Shown: positions 35,643 through 45,240, numbered from the stretch's first letter. The stretch is DNA of 64,000 nucleotides from JARFQH01 sp963825595 (GCA_963825595.1 CAWGUE010000011.1:156658-220657); one strand, 5' to 3'. A program made the numbers and translations. Notes: generated by a model not told the origin, from the letters alone.

Positions 35643-37053
35643 AGTCGCCCCATTTAAGCAGGCTGAAATTCGAGGGATTCATAAAATAGTCCACCAGCGG
35701 TGAGTTGTCCAGGCGATGGGTGACCTTGGTTCCTGCGACGCGGCTGTATATCCGCCGCAGCGTCTTTTGGTAGGTCGCGGCGTTATATCCAGTCGAAACC
35801 GCCCGGCGATTTGTTTTGATCAGATGACCAGAATCCTTTAAACGGCCGGGCTGGGCGAGGAAGGGATTGATTCGAATCAACGCTCTGGCGGTCGATCGGT
35901 CCATTAGGATGCGGGAGATAATGCGTTTTTGGAAAGATTCATCCAGTAAACCGAAATCAATATGATCGCCGGCCGTAACCGACGCGAAAGCGGCTTGGAT
36001 GTCATCCGCGTCGATGGTACGGTGAAAGTGACTCGCGTTGATACGCATACATGCCTTCCACCGGGAATAAAGAGAATTTCTGGGGAGCCAGGCCAGAGGC
36101 ACAGACAATGTCGAATACAAGTGATTTAAAACAACCCCCTTTTCTTCAAAATCACGGCATATGTCAGGCAGCCTGCGTCCCCAGAGGAATTTTCCGGCGA
36201 GCCACGGTTCTAAAAACGAAAATCCGAACCCTTCGGAAATACTGGTGGTCAACAGGAACCGCGCTTTTTGGATGAGCCGTCCGAAATCCTGCTGCAGGCC
36301 GGCGTTAAAAACAACGTTAAGATCGTTGGCCTGCACGAAACGAATCCAGCCTTCATGCGCCGCCACATCCGCAGGACTGTTGGGGGGCAGGGTAATAACG
36401 AGCGTCTCGCTATTTTGAAAAAAAAGCGACAGCAGGACGGCCTCACCGATATTCTTCCTGCGTAAGGCCCGCACAGGATAGAGAATGAAATCATTTGGAA
36501 CGGTGGCCGCGGCCGCTGCGCCGTTGACCGATAAGTCACTTTCGACCATGTTGGGGACGAGATGTACGCCTTCCGGTTTAAGTCCACCCTGGCGCAGCAG
36601 GCCGTAATCGCGACTGTTAATTACCCCGAAATGGCAGTCAGCAGGGTAGGTTTCACGATAGAACAGCCCGGGACGGCCATCTTCTGCCAGGTCGTGTATT
36701 TGCAAAAATAGTGCAATTCCCGTTTGCTGAAGTCGTTTCAGGATCTTGAGAAGATGTCTGTTTTTGGCGATGGTCGGGTTGTGGACGTGCAGCAGGTCGC
36801 AGGGGCCTTTGAAATGGGAATGGATGGCCGCCAAGATGGCGTCGGCAACATCTTCGGCCGGCGGGGAAGCTCGCGCCGGCGTGTCGTAGCCGAGTCCGTC
36901 GATGACAACTGTGGTGACCGGAAACGCCGACCGGCCGGGCTCGCCTGTCAGCACCAGGATGTCATCGGTTTGCCCCAAGACGTCGACTTGGTGTCGGAGT
37001 ACCGTTGTCACGCCACCCGTTTTCAGGTGGTAGTGAATATAGGCGATTTTCAT
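35629..37053 (-). CDS. Glycosyltransferase, GT4-like, with long C-terminal extension
   Basis: 474-aa GT-B enzyme. N-terminal IHYHLKTGGVTTVLRHQV is the typical acceptor-domain start (Gly-rich loop), LLHVHNPTI and LHLQIHD-like FLQIHDLAEDGRP follow, and the donor domain includes YPVRALRRKNIGEAVLLS and the E-x7-E region SISEGFGFSFLEPWLAG. Residues after about 390 form an extra helical domain. Its start abuts the FHA gene stop directly (37053/37054). GT4 plus HAD phosphatase pairs occur in compatible-solute synthesis (glucosylglycerate type), but substrates cannot be told from sequence alone. Confidence 0.8.
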   Translation of the reverse strand: MKIAYIHYHLKTGGVTTVLRHQVDVLGQTDDILVLTGEPGRSAFPVTTVVIDGLGYDTPARASPPAEDVADAILAAIHSHFKGPCDLLHVHNPTIAKNRHLLKILKRLQQTGIALFLQIHDLAEDGRPGLFYRETYPADCHFGVINSRDYGLLRQGGLKPEGVHLVPNMVESDLSVNGAAAAATVPNDFILYPVRALRRKNIGEAVLLSLFFQNSETLVITLPPNSPADVAAHEGWIRFVQANDLNVVFNAGLQQDFGRLIQKARFLLTTSISEGFGFSFLEPWLAGKFLWGRRLPDICRDFEEKGVVLNHLYSTLSVPLAWLPRNSLYSRWKACMRINASHFHRTIDADDIQAAFASVTAGDHIDFGLLDESFQKRIISRILMDRSTARALIRINPFLAQPGRLKDSGHLIKTNRRAVSTGYNAATYQKTLRRIYSRVAGTKVTHRLDNSPLVDYFMNPSNFSLLKWGDYVEK

Positions 37054-37764
37054 TCAGTCTTTGGTGAAGAATTGCAGCTTGGTCGATCCGAGATCGATGA
37101 CATCGAACTCTTTCAGCAGTATCGAATCTTTTATGGCCTCACTGTTGACTTTGGCCTTGAAGAACCCGCCGACATGGCTCAAGTAAAATCCGTTCGGTCG
37201 AATGCTGATGGTGACGGCTGTTTGTCCGACGCCGATTCCGCTGACGACGATGTCCGATGAGGCATCTTTACCGATCTTGGTGAGTTTCTTGGTCAGTGTC
37301 ACCTCGCCTTCACCACCGGCAAGATAGGAAAGAATGCCGACGACTTGACTTTTTTCCGCTGGAGGATCGGGTGACGGGCTGTTGGACTTGTTGGCCATAT
37401 CCCGATATTGGTTCGTGTCCATGACAATGGTCTGGTCTGCCTGGCCGACGGCATCCTCGGGACGGGCTTCTCCGTCCTGGTAGGCAAAGACAAGCGTATG
37501 TTTGCCGATGTTGACAACGTCACCATGCTTGAGCCAATGGGAGGTGACGAGCTGTTCATTGACAAAGCAGCCGTTCTTGCTCTGCAGGTCGGTGAGAACA
37601 AATCCGTCACCGATGGCATCGATTTTGGCATGATGTCCGGAAACGGCGAGGTTTTCGATAACGATATCGTTGTTGTTGCGTCGGCCGATCGTAATCGAGC
37701 GACCTTTTTGCATCGGGTAATCCGCAATTTTGTTCTTCTTGAATTTTAGCGTGAGAATCGGCAT
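37054..37764 (-). CDS. FHA-domain protein (one canonical and one degenerate FHA)
   Basis: 236-aa cytoplasmic phosphothreonine-binding protein. The first FHA domain (about 1-100) has all key residues: IGRRNNNDI, SGHHAKI and SKNGCFVN. A linker precedes a second FHA-like domain (about 145-236) with IGKDASSDIVV but without SxxH or NG, so it probably does not bind phosphopeptide. Located between the PP2C phosphatase (23 bp upstream) and a glycosyltransferase (adjacent), it probably recruits partners under Ser/Thr kinase control; no kinase is in the window. Confidence 0.9.
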   Translation of the reverse strand: MPILTLKFKKNKIADYPMQKGRSITIGRRNNNDIVIENLAVSGHHAKIDAIGDGFVLTDLQSKNGCFVNEQLVTSHWLKHGDVVNIGKHTLVFAYQDGEARPEDAVGQADQTIVMDTNQYRDMANKSNSPSPDPPAEKSQVVGILSYLAGGEGEVTLTKKLTKIGKDASSDIVVSGIGVGQTAVTISIRPNGFYLSHVGGFFKAKVNSEAIKDSILLKEFDVIDLGSTKLQFFTKD

Positions 37765-37787
37765 TCTATAACCCTCTCAGGTTTCGA

Positions 37788-38633
37788 TTATCTTTTTCGA
37801 GCACCCATACGTCTTAAAAAACTTTCTGATACTCGTGATAGCAGGTTCTTGATTTTACCTTCGCTGTTTCTATGCTTGTGGACCTGAAGGACAATGACGG
37901 TAATGTTATCGGTTCCGCCGCGATCATTGGCCGTTCCCACCAGGCTTTGGCAGGCTATTTTAGGGGGATGGCGGGTTGCTGCCGCCAGAATTTCCTCCGG
38001 TGAAACCAGGTCGGTCAATCCGTCTGAGCTGATAACCAGTTTGTCGTCTTTATAATAGGGGATTTCGCAGATATTGGCTTTAACAGTCGTTTCAGTGCCC
38101 ATGGCGCGGGTGAGCACATGCTGGTATTCTGCGCCGATTTGTTCGGCCTCTGCCGGATGCGCGGCGGCGTGTTCGGCCACTACCGTGTGCATCACCGACA
38201 ATGTTTCTATCTGGCCTTTGTGAATCAGGTAGATCGGGCTGTCACCGACATTGGCCGCCACCAAAGTCCTATCGTTGATGTAGAGGACCGAGACCGTAGA
38301 TCCCATCCCATTATAGTCATCATTGCTCTTAGCCGCTTCGTACACAACCTTGTTGGACAAAGCAATCCCCGTGACAACCAGGTTGGCTGCCGGGGAAAGG
38401 GTTTGATCGGCAATTTCGGGGGCCGACGCCGTCACCTTGCCTTCATGAAAACTTTTGATGTAATCACGAATCGATTCGACAACCATCTGGCTGGCGATTT
38501 CGCCGGCGCGATGGCCGCCCATTCCATCGGCCACGACATAGAGTCCTATATCGTCGTCGACGAGCAGGGTGTCCTCATTGCCTTTTCTTTTTTTGCCGGT
38601 GTCACTGAGACCAGCTGATTCAATCGTGTACAT
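37788..38633 (-). CDS. PP2C-family Ser/Thr protein phosphatase
   Basis: 281-aa Mn/Mg-dependent phosphatase of the Stp1/PrpC type. Metal-binding motifs: GNED at about 18-21, ADGMGGH at about 36-42, ISSDGLTDLV and TDNITVIVL near the C-terminus. A basic tail (about 260-281) follows. First gene of the PP2C-FHA-GT-HAD operon; it would reverse phosphorylation read by the FHA protein. Confidence 0.93.
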   Translation of the reverse strand: MYTIESAGLSDTGKKRKGNEDTLLVDDDIGLYVVADGMGGHRAGEIASQMVVESIRDYIKSFHEGKVTASAPEIADQTLSPAANLVVTGIALSNKVVYEAAKSNDDYNGMGSTVSVLYINDRTLVAANVGDSPIYLIHKGQIETLSVMHTVVAEHAAAHPAEAEQIGAEYQHVLTRAMGTETTVKANICEIPYYKDDKLVISSDGLTDLVSPEEILAAATRHPPKIACQSLVGTANDRGGTDNITVIVLQVHKHRNSEGKIKNLLSRVSESFLRRMGARKR

Positions 38634-38984
38634 ATCAGGCGAATGATTTAGATATAACTACCCAACCACGCACGGAAGCCGGCAGCGTGTCTGCCGATAA
38701 TTCTATGAAATTTGTTCCTTAGAGTAACCTCTCAATTATATATGAGAAGCTCAACAAAGTAAAGACTTTCAACACCTTATATTATTTCCCCGCATAATTG
38801 TCGAAGCGCAGGGATGCCACAGGGGGGATAAATGGTCATCGTCCGAACGCAATCAACACTCACCGGCGCAGGGTGCCATTGATGGCTTCAATCACACCAA
38901 TCGTTGCTGAATTCCGTATTGCACAAGCGGCTCAATTTGGTTTATAAACGGTTGTCTTTATTAATCAGCCATGCGGATGGATCA
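38634..38984. other. Divergent intergenic region upstream of PP2C gene and manA
   Basis: About 350 bases without recognised gene or strong promoter match. A plus-strand frame reads from 38904 into manA but has no ribosome site. Confidence 0.45.
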
Positions 38985-40190
38985 ATGCAGCGAATCACCA
39001 TACTGGAAAATACGATTCAACCCTACGCTTGGGGATCTTACACGGCGATACCGGAACTGCTCGGCAGGCCATCCGATTCAAACACGCCGCAGGCGGAACT
39101 CTGGATGGGTGCGCATCCAAAAGCCCCGTCCATGGTCCCGGTGGACGGGCGGTTGGAATCCTTAAAACTCCTGATCGACAAGTACCCCAGGGAAATCCTC
39201 GGCCGAAAAGTGTCCACAGCGTTTCAAGGTGAGCTACCGTACCTGTTCAAGGTGCTGGCGGCGGCCCGGCCACTTTCTCTTCAGGCTCACCCGAGCGCAT
39301 CACAGGCACGGAATGGCTACATACGAGAGAATGGCCTGGGGATCCCTCTCGATTCCCCTAAACGGAATTACAGGGATCCCAATCACAAGCCCGAGTGTAT
39401 CTGTGCCCTGACACCATTCTGGGCACTCCATGGGTTCCGAAGAGTACCGGACATTATTGCACTTGCCGGTCGCCTGCAACTTGAATCGATGGAACCCTTG
39501 TTGCATATTTTGAGGGACCAACCGGATGGCCGGGGTCTGAAAACCTTTTTCCGGACCATGATGACGCTCCCACCACTTCAGAAAAGTCGACTGACGAATC
39601 AGGCGTTCGACAGAGCCCAGAAAAAATCCAAAGAAAATGATGCCTATCGGTGGATCGTCAGATTGATGGAATCGTATCCGGAGGACATCGGGGTCCTGGC
39701 CCCTCTCTTTCTGAACCTCGTCCTGCTGCAACCGGGACAGGCGCTTTACCTGCCGGCTGCCGAACTGCATGCATATCTGGAGGGCGTCGGGATCGAATTG
39801 ATGGCCAACTCGGACAACGTTCTCAGGGGCGGCTTGACGCCCAAACATATCGACGTGGCCGAGCTTCTCGCGGTCCTTGATTTCGAGGAACGAACGCCGC
39901 GGATTTTAGCGCAGCGACCTGGAGCCGCCGGGGAACGTATCTATGATTGTCCTGCCAGAGAGTTCACTTTGTCGGTTATTATCGTCAGTCAGAAAACAAG
40001 TTATGCGAGCCCGCAAGAACGCAGCGTGGAAATCCTACTCTGCACGGCCGGTACAGCAAGAATCAGCGATCTCGGTACCGGTGAAGTGACGGTGCTGAAT
40101 AAAGGAAATGCCGCCCTTGTACCGGCGGCAGTCAGCGCATACGATCTAAAAGGAACCGCCACAGTATACAAAGCGGCTGTGCCGATGTAG
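38985..40190 (+). CDS. manA: Mannose-6-phosphate isomerase, class I
   Basis: Zinc enzyme that interconverts fructose-6-P and mannose-6-P, feeding GDP-mannose for Gmd at 50.7 kb. 401 aa from the ATG (MQRITILEN). Family motifs: QPYAWGS, ELWMGAHPKAPS, zinc-ligand LQAHPSASQA, KPECICALTPFWALHGFR, and LPAAELHAYLEGVGIELMANSDNVLRGG. The latter holds the remaining ligands. Position far from the polysaccharide cluster is common for manA. Confidence 0.95.
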   Translation: MQRITILENTIQPYAWGSYTAIPELLGRPSDSNTPQAELWMGAHPKAPSMVPVDGRLESLKLLIDKYPREILGRKVSTAFQGELPYLFKVLAAARPLSLQAHPSASQARNGYIRENGLGIPLDSPKRNYRDPNHKPECICALTPFWALHGFRRVPDIIALAGRLQLESMEPLLHILRDQPDGRGLKTFFRTMMTLPPLQKSRLTNQAFDRAQKKSKENDAYRWIVRLMESYPEDIGVLAPLFLNLVLLQPGQALYLPAAELHAYLEGVGIELMANSDNVLRGGLTPKHIDVAELLAVLDFEERTPRILAQRPGAAGERIYDCPAREFTLSVIIVSQKTSYASPQERSVEILLCTAGTARISDLGTGEVTVLNKGNAALVPAAVSAYDLKGTATVYKAAVPM

Positions 40191-40260
40191 CCAACGGTAG
40201 ATTACCAACTGTGTCGGAATCGGCGAATGATCCCGAGCAACGATATAATGAGGAGGAAAA

Positions 40261-40596
40261 TTGGAAAATACTGCGGAAATATTGAAGGGGAAACCTTTTG
40301 ATCTGACCGAATCCGTCACCTACGGTATCGGATCAGTGGTCAGCAAAACGCTCCTCAAAAAGGATAGCGGAAACATCACCCTCTTTTCATTCGATAAAGG
40401 TCAGGGCCTCAGCGAACACACGGCCCCTTTCGATGCCGTGGTCCACATCCTGGACGGACAGGCTGAGATTACCATCGGCGGTGAGCCGCGGACGGTAAGT
40501 GCCGGCCAGATGCTCATCATGCCGGCCGATGTGCCGCACGCGCTGCATGCCACCGAAAGGTTCAAGATGCTGCTCATCATGATTCGCAGCCGATAA
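40261..40596 (+). CDS. Cupin-domain protein
   Basis: Small single-cupin protein of 111 aa. Motif 1 is FDKGQGLSEHTAPFDAVVHIL (GX5HX-type, with His and Asp/Glu positions), motif 2 PADVPHALHAT. The TTG start lies four bases after AGGAGGAAAA; no ATG occurs upstream in frame. Such proteins bind a metal or a small ligand; no substrate can be assigned. 70 bp after manA, so possibly co-transcribed. Confidence 0.85.
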   Translation: MENTAEILKGKPFDLTESVTYGIGSVVSKTLLKKDSGNITLFSFDKGQGLSEHTAPFDAVVHILDGQAEITIGGEPRTVSAGQMLIMPADVPHALHATERFKMLLIMIRSR

Positions 40597-40642
40597 CCGA
40601 ATGGCGAATCAGCAGAGATAGCGTGTCAACAGGGTAAAGTGA

Positions 40643-41263
40643 ATGGTGACATACACGGGTATCAACCATCTGGCAATGGTTACCGGAGATATGGCTGCGA
40701 CCATCCGATTCTGGCGGGATCTTCTCGGTATGCGACTGATTGCCGGGTTGGGAAGAACCGGATACCGACATTATTTTTTCGAAATCACAGGGCACGACAT
40801 GATTGCATTCTTCGAGTGGCCGGATGTTCAAAAAGGGAACGAAAAAGATCATGGGGCCCCGATCGAAGGGGCGGTGGTTTTTGACCACGTCTCCTTCGAA
40901 GTTGAAAGCGACGAAGACCTTTGGGAACTGAAAGACAAACTCGAAGCCGCCGAAATCTGGGCCTCGGAAATCGTCGACCACGGTTTCATCCATTCTCTCT
41001 ACACCTTCGATCCCAACAATATAGCCATCGAGTTCAGCGCCCCCGTTGCCGGTGTGGATCTCCGTAGAAATCCCCGTATGCTGGACAGGTCTGCCTCCCC
41101 GGTCGCGCGAGAAGGGCCTGAGCCCCGTCCGGGGGTCTGGCCGCCGGTTTCAAGACCCCTTTCCGTAGAGAAACGCAGAATTTATCCCGGAGACGGGGTC
41201 GTGCTGGCAGCTGATGAGGATGATGAGACGGGTGCGATGCCGCCGGTGAGAACCCCCATTTGA
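40643..41263 (+). CDS. Glyoxalase/VOC-superfamily protein
   Basis: 206-aa protein with a vicinal-oxygen-chelate domain at residues 1-130: GINHLAMVTGDMAATIRFWRD, LLGMRL, FDHVSFEV and the final metal-ligand strand NNIAIEFSAP. A Pro/Arg-rich low-complexity tail follows. Metal-dependent isomerase, lyase or dioxygenase of unknown substrate. It lies 47 bases after the cupin gene. A repeat-family-1 element begins 13 bases downstream of its stop. Confidence 0.85.
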   Translation: MVTYTGINHLAMVTGDMAATIRFWRDLLGMRLIAGLGRTGYRHYFFEITGHDMIAFFEWPDVQKGNEKDHGAPIEGAVVFDHVSFEVESDEDLWELKDKLEAAEIWASEIVDHGFIHSLYTFDPNNIAIEFSAPVAGVDLRRNPRMLDRSASPVAREGPEPRPGVWPPVSRPLSVEKRRIYPGDGVVLAADEDDETGAMPPVRTPI

Positions 41264-41276
41264 GCCGCCGGCACAG

Positions 41277-41482
41277 AAGTGGTTTTAAAACGTCAGATCA
41301 CGCCCAAAAACAAGGCGTGGGATGACGAAAAAACGGCGCAAACATGGGCGTATGTATTCGGTGTCCGGGGCAGGGCCCCCTGACACTGATCGCGGAAATC
41401 CGCAACGAGTTGACTTTTCCGCTCCGCCTGCGGCGGGTAAACCTTTGGCGGATGGGGTGTCAGATGAGGTTTTGAACCACTT
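41277..41482. repeat. Small inverted-end element, family 1, copy A (206 bp)
   Basis: Begins AAGTGGTTTTAAAACG and ends GTTTTGAACCACTT, which are imperfect reverse complements. Same length and internal blocks as the copy at 23549. Contains the hairpin CCGCC-TGC-GGCGG and GTGTCCGGGGC pairing with GCCCCCTGACAC. Not coding. Confidence 0.78.
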
Positions 41483-41545
41483 ATAGGCGAATATTGCGGA
41501 GAACCGTTTTTGTCATGCAAGCCACAGGGAAAGGCCACGACTAAA

Positions 41546-42589
41546 ATGCGGCAAGCCCTTAAGGTCGCACAAATTCTTGTACTGATTCTGGCGATCGTTG
41601 CCGCTGCCGGCGGTTATACCGACAGGCCGATCCACTGGCTCGGAATGGACAGAATCGCGGCTGTCAATCAGTCCTACCTCCAGCGGTCCATGGACAAGGC
41701 GACCAACGGTTTCCTGGTGCTGTCGGGGATTAAAACCGGCCTGGCGGTTATCGAGGGTTCGGAGATCGGTATCGGGTTCAACCTCGAGATTGGCGATATT
41801 GTCCAGTCCGTTTACGACTATGTGGATATTGCCTGGAAAACGGCTCTGGCCGGCGGCACCGTCATTCTGATAACACGCCTGCTTCTGCAGACCGTAAACC
41901 TGATTGACCATTGGTGCCTGGCTTTGGCTCTCGGTTGCGGGTTGGCGGCCATCGTTGTCGGATGGATTTTGCCGCGCGCCGACAGGTTGAAGCGCCTTAC
42001 AAAAGACGCCGCCTTTTTCCTGGCTGTCTGTACGATGGTTCTATACATTGTGTTCCCGATTTCCATCGCCGGTGCTGCCTTTATTTCCGACAGAATTACC
42101 GGGCCGTTGATTGAGGAGTCCCAAAGAAGCTTCGAGAGTATTAAAGACGAGTTTTCAGTTGAAAACATCAACCACCGGCTGTTCCCTGATGAACCTTTGA
42201 AGGGCGACAGCCGCATCGCGGGCCTCATTCTCAAAGGTAAAATCGCCGAGATCAAAGAATATCTCAGGACTCAGGCCGAGTATTTTAGAGATAAATCACG
42301 TAATGTCGCTATCTGGACGCTTCAATTGATTGCCGGCTACCTCTTTGACAGCATCGTCTTTCCAATCGTTTTCTTCTTTCTGCTCTTTGTGATCGCCAAA
42401 AGCGCGCTGCTCTACGTATTCGAAGACCACAGAGAACTATCGTACCGAAAGGAGATTCGTGATGTGCTGGCCATGCTGGAATCCTCTAAGGCAGGCGCAG
42501 AGGGGCATCGCCACTATCGATCGGAGCCAACCCGAAGGGCGCCACCTCGTCAGCGCATTTACAGGCGCTACCGGGATAAAACCAGGTAA
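41546..42589 (+). CDS. Polytopic membrane protein of unknown function
   Basis: 347-aa protein. Hydrophobic segments at about 6-24, 105-120, 130-150 and 165-190 and a final pair near 275-300 (FPIVFFFLLFVIAKSALLYV); a basic tail rich in Arg ends the protein (RRAPPRQRIYRRYRDKTR). Between them are helical soluble parts. I start at ATG (MRQALKVAQ); a TTG 12 codons upstream is possible. No family recognised. Confidence 0.65.
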   Translation: MRQALKVAQILVLILAIVAAAGGYTDRPIHWLGMDRIAAVNQSYLQRSMDKATNGFLVLSGIKTGLAVIEGSEIGIGFNLEIGDIVQSVYDYVDIAWKTALAGGTVILITRLLLQTVNLIDHWCLALALGCGLAAIVVGWILPRADRLKRLTKDAAFFLAVCTMVLYIVFPISIAGAAFISDRITGPLIEESQRSFESIKDEFSVENINHRLFPDEPLKGDSRIAGLILKGKIAEIKEYLRTQAEYFRDKSRNVAIWTLQLIAGYLFDSIVFPIVFFFLLFVIAKSALLYVFEDHRELSYRKEIRDVLAMLESSKAGAEGHRHYRSEPTRRAPPRQRIYRRYRDKTR

Positions 42590-42689
42590 ACATAAAGAAA
42601 AATAAAACTCTGCGCTCTTTGCGCCTGGTCAATATTTATTTCTACAAGCAAGAATCTATGTCTTTATATTTGTTACCGCATTGGTAACT

Positions 42690-42822
42690 GGTGCCTATCC
42701 ACGAAATTTTATGGCACTGTAGAGTGCCCAAATCATAAATGAGAATTTTTTTTCGCTAGGCAAGGCCGCATCTCGCCATGGCGGGACCCAGTGCGAAAAA
42801 GGCCATTTATGGATAGACGCTA
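42690..42822. repeat. Small inverted-end element, family 2, copy 3
   Basis: Left end GGTGCCTATCCACGAAATTTTA, right end GGCCATTTATGGATAGACGC, imperfect reverse complements matching the ends of the copies at 12216 and 48395. Body about 130 bases and differing inside, between the membrane-protein gene and the aro operon. Confidence 0.6.
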
Positions 42823-42851
42823 ACTAGCGCCGGCCTTCAACGGTGATATCG

Positions 42852-43958
42852 ATGCCGACCCGCGTGTCAGATAAGAAAATAATGGAATTGCGCAAGTCAA
42901 TTGATACGATCGATGACGAAATTCTTCACTTGATCAATCAGCGCTTGGTGATCGCAAGAAACATCGGGCAGATTAAATCAAAAAAGGGCGCCCAGGTTGT
43001 CGATACCGAGCGTGAAAGCAGCCTGATACAGCGCTTGAATGCCCTCAACCGGGGACTGCTGAGTAAAGAAAATCTGTACCATATTTTCAGAGAAATCATC
43101 ACCGTGTCGCGCGATATCCAGGAACCGCAATTAAGTGATTTCTTGGGGCCCGGGTCGACCGCCGTTTACGCCGTCATCGGCGATCCGGTATCACACAGCC
43201 TGAGTCCCGTCATGCATAACCGCGCCTTTGCCCATATCGGTCACAACGGTGTTTACGTCCCTTTTCGCGTGACAGACATCCAAGCGGCGGCGACCGGTAT
43301 TCGGGCGCTTGACATCAAAGGGGTGAGCGTGACGATTCCGCACAAAGTGTCGGTGATGGCTCATCTGGACGAAGTGGACGCTGAGGCCGAAAAGATCGGC
43401 GCGGTCAATACGATACTCAACCGTGACGGTCGCCTGATCGGTTATAATTCAGATTATCTCGGTGCCGTTAAAGCCCTGAGCGATGATACCGACGTGCAGG
43501 GCCAAACGGTTGTGATCATCGGAGCCGGCGGCGCAGCCCGGGCGATCGGCTTCGGTATCCTCCGGGCCGGGGGGAAAGTGGTCATCTTGAACCGCTCGCC
43601 CCATAAAGGTAAGCGCCTGGCGGATGACCTCGGGGCCGATTTTACACTTCTTTCCGAATGTCGCAAAGTTGAAGGGCAGATCCTTATCAATACGACACCG
43701 GTCGGCATGTTTCCGCATGCCGAGAAAATGCCGTTGGATGCCGAACTGTTAAGACCCGAATTGACCGTTATGGATATCATCTACAACCCCTTGAAAACCC
43801 TCTTGTTGAAGGAAGCCGAAAAAATCGGTTGCCGAACCATTGGCGGACTCTCCATGTTCGTGCAGCAGGGGGCCTTCCAATTCGAACTCTGGACCGGCGA
43901 AAATGCACCGATCGATGTGATGACGACAGCGGTGGAGAATACGCTGATGAGAGTGTAG
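42852..43958 (+). CDS. aroE: Chorismate mutase-shikimate dehydrogenase fusion
   Basis: Bifunctional aromatic-pathway enzyme, 368 aa. Residues about 5-90 are an AroQ-type chorismate mutase (LRKSIDTIDDEILHLINQRL, then the conserved ARNIGQIKSKKG). From about 100 the AroE domain follows: AVIGDPVSHSLSPVMHN, VTIPHKVSVM with the catalytic Lys, NTILNRDGRLIGYNSDYLG with catalytic Asp, and the NADP motif GAGGAARAIGFG. This puts reduction of dehydroshikimate and rearrangement of chorismate in one chain. The start is ATG or the GTG three codons earlier. First gene of the aro operon. Confidence 0.95.
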   Translation: MPTRVSDKKIMELRKSIDTIDDEILHLINQRLVIARNIGQIKSKKGAQVVDTERESSLIQRLNALNRGLLSKENLYHIFREIITVSRDIQEPQLSDFLGPGSTAVYAVIGDPVSHSLSPVMHNRAFAHIGHNGVYVPFRVTDIQAAATGIRALDIKGVSVTIPHKVSVMAHLDEVDAEAEKIGAVNTILNRDGRLIGYNSDYLGAVKALSDDTDVQGQTVVIIGAGGAARAIGFGILRAGGKVVILNRSPHKGKRLADDLGADFTLLSECRKVEGQILINTTPVGMFPHAEKMPLDAELLRPELTVMDIIYNPLKTLLLKEAEKIGCRTIGGLSMFVQQGAFQFELWTGENAPIDVMTTAVENTLMRV

Positions 43959-43965
43959 AACCGAC

Positions 43966-45231
43966 ATGATTGAGATCAAACCGGGAATCGTAAAAGAGGC
44001 CACAGTTTCCGTGCCTGGCTCCAAGAGCTACACTCATCGGATGTTGATCGCGGCCGCCCTTTCAGGCGGCTGGTGTTCAGTCAACAATCCGCTCATCAGT
44101 GAAGACACGTTGATCACCCGAAAGTGTCTCGGGCTTTTGGGGGTCACCATCAGCGAGGAAGGCAATTGTCTCAAAGTGCAGGGGAGTGCCGGGCGGCTGA
44201 AAGGACCTGACATACCGATAGACCTGGGCAATTCGGGCACGTCCATGCGATTGCTGGCAGCAGTGGCCGCACTCGCAAGGGGTCCCGTTACGTTAACCGG
44301 CACCCGGCGCATGCGTGAACGTCCAATCCAGAATTTACTCGACGGCTTGAATCAGTTAGGCGTGACGGCCCGGTCGCTGAACGGCGACGGTTGTCCGCCG
44401 ATCGAAGTCGTCGGCGGCCATCTCAAGGGCGGTAAGGTGGCACTCGACTGCCGCATCAGCAGTCAATTTCTGTCAGCCCTTCTCTTGATTGCCCCTTTTG
44501 CCGCTCAAAAAGTGGAAATCCGCGTCACCGAAGGGTTGGTCTCAAAGCCTTATGTGGATATGACCCTCGAGGTCATGGAGCGATTCGGGGTCGCTGCAGA
44601 GCGGAAGGGTTACGAGCGGTTTGCCGTGGACAGTGGGCAGACCTACCGGAGCGGCACTTACACGGTCGAGTCGGACTGCTCCCAGGCGGGCTATTTCTGG
44701 GCGGCGGCCGCCATTACCGGCGCGGACATAAAGGTCACCGGGACCACCTTGGCGTCACGCCAGGGTGATGTTCGCCTTACCTCCTGCCTGAAGGACATGG
44801 GCTGCCGGATCGTTGAGGAAAATGACGGGATCAGGGTGGTGGGCGGCCAATTGAAGGGTATAACCGTCGACATGGCTGATATGCCCGACATGGTTCCTAC
44901 ATTGGCCGTAGTGGCTGCCTTCGCACGGGGAACGACAGTCATTAAAAACGTTGCCCACCTCAGGGCCAAGGAAAGCGATCGCCTAAACGCCGTCGCGACG
45001 GAACTTTCCAAGATGGGCGTCGGTGTCGACTGTCGGGCGGATCAATTACAGGTCACGGGCGGCAAGCCAAAAGGGGCGGTTATCGACACGTATGCTGATC
45101 ACCGTATCGCCATGAGTTTCGCCCTCGCCGGCCTCAAGGTCCCCGGGATAAAAATAAAAGATGAAAAGTGTGTCGGGAAATCCTTCCCAAATTTCTGGAC
45201 GGTTTTCAATCGTCTGTATGCTGTAAAATAA
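43966..45231 (+). CDS. aroA: 3-phosphoshikimate 1-carboxyvinyltransferase (EPSP synthase)
   Basis: Makes EPSP from shikimate-3-phosphate and PEP. 421 aa. Motifs: SVPGSKSYTHRMLIAAAL, LGNSGTSMRLL, RMRERPIQNLLDGL, ISSQFLSALLL, and the C-terminal LRAKESDRLNAVATEL with YADHRIAMSFA. LGNSGTSMR is the form seen in class I/II intermediates, so glyphosate sensitivity cannot be judged from it alone. Seven bases after the CM-aroE gene. Confidence 0.97.
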   Translation: MIEIKPGIVKEATVSVPGSKSYTHRMLIAAALSGGWCSVNNPLISEDTLITRKCLGLLGVTISEEGNCLKVQGSAGRLKGPDIPIDLGNSGTSMRLLAAVAALARGPVTLTGTRRMRERPIQNLLDGLNQLGVTARSLNGDGCPPIEVVGGHLKGGKVALDCRISSQFLSALLLIAPFAAQKVEIRVTEGLVSKPYVDMTLEVMERFGVAAERKGYERFAVDSGQTYRSGTYTVESDCSQAGYFWAAAAITGADIKVTGTTLASRQGDVRLTSCLKDMGCRIVEENDGIRVVGGQLKGITVDMADMPDMVPTLAVVAAFARGTTVIKNVAHLRAKESDRLNAVATELSKMGVGVDCRADQLQVTGGKPKGAVIDTYADHRIAMSFALAGLKVPGIKIKDEKCVGKSFPNFWTVFNRLYAVK

Positions 45232-45240
45232 CGCAGCCAT

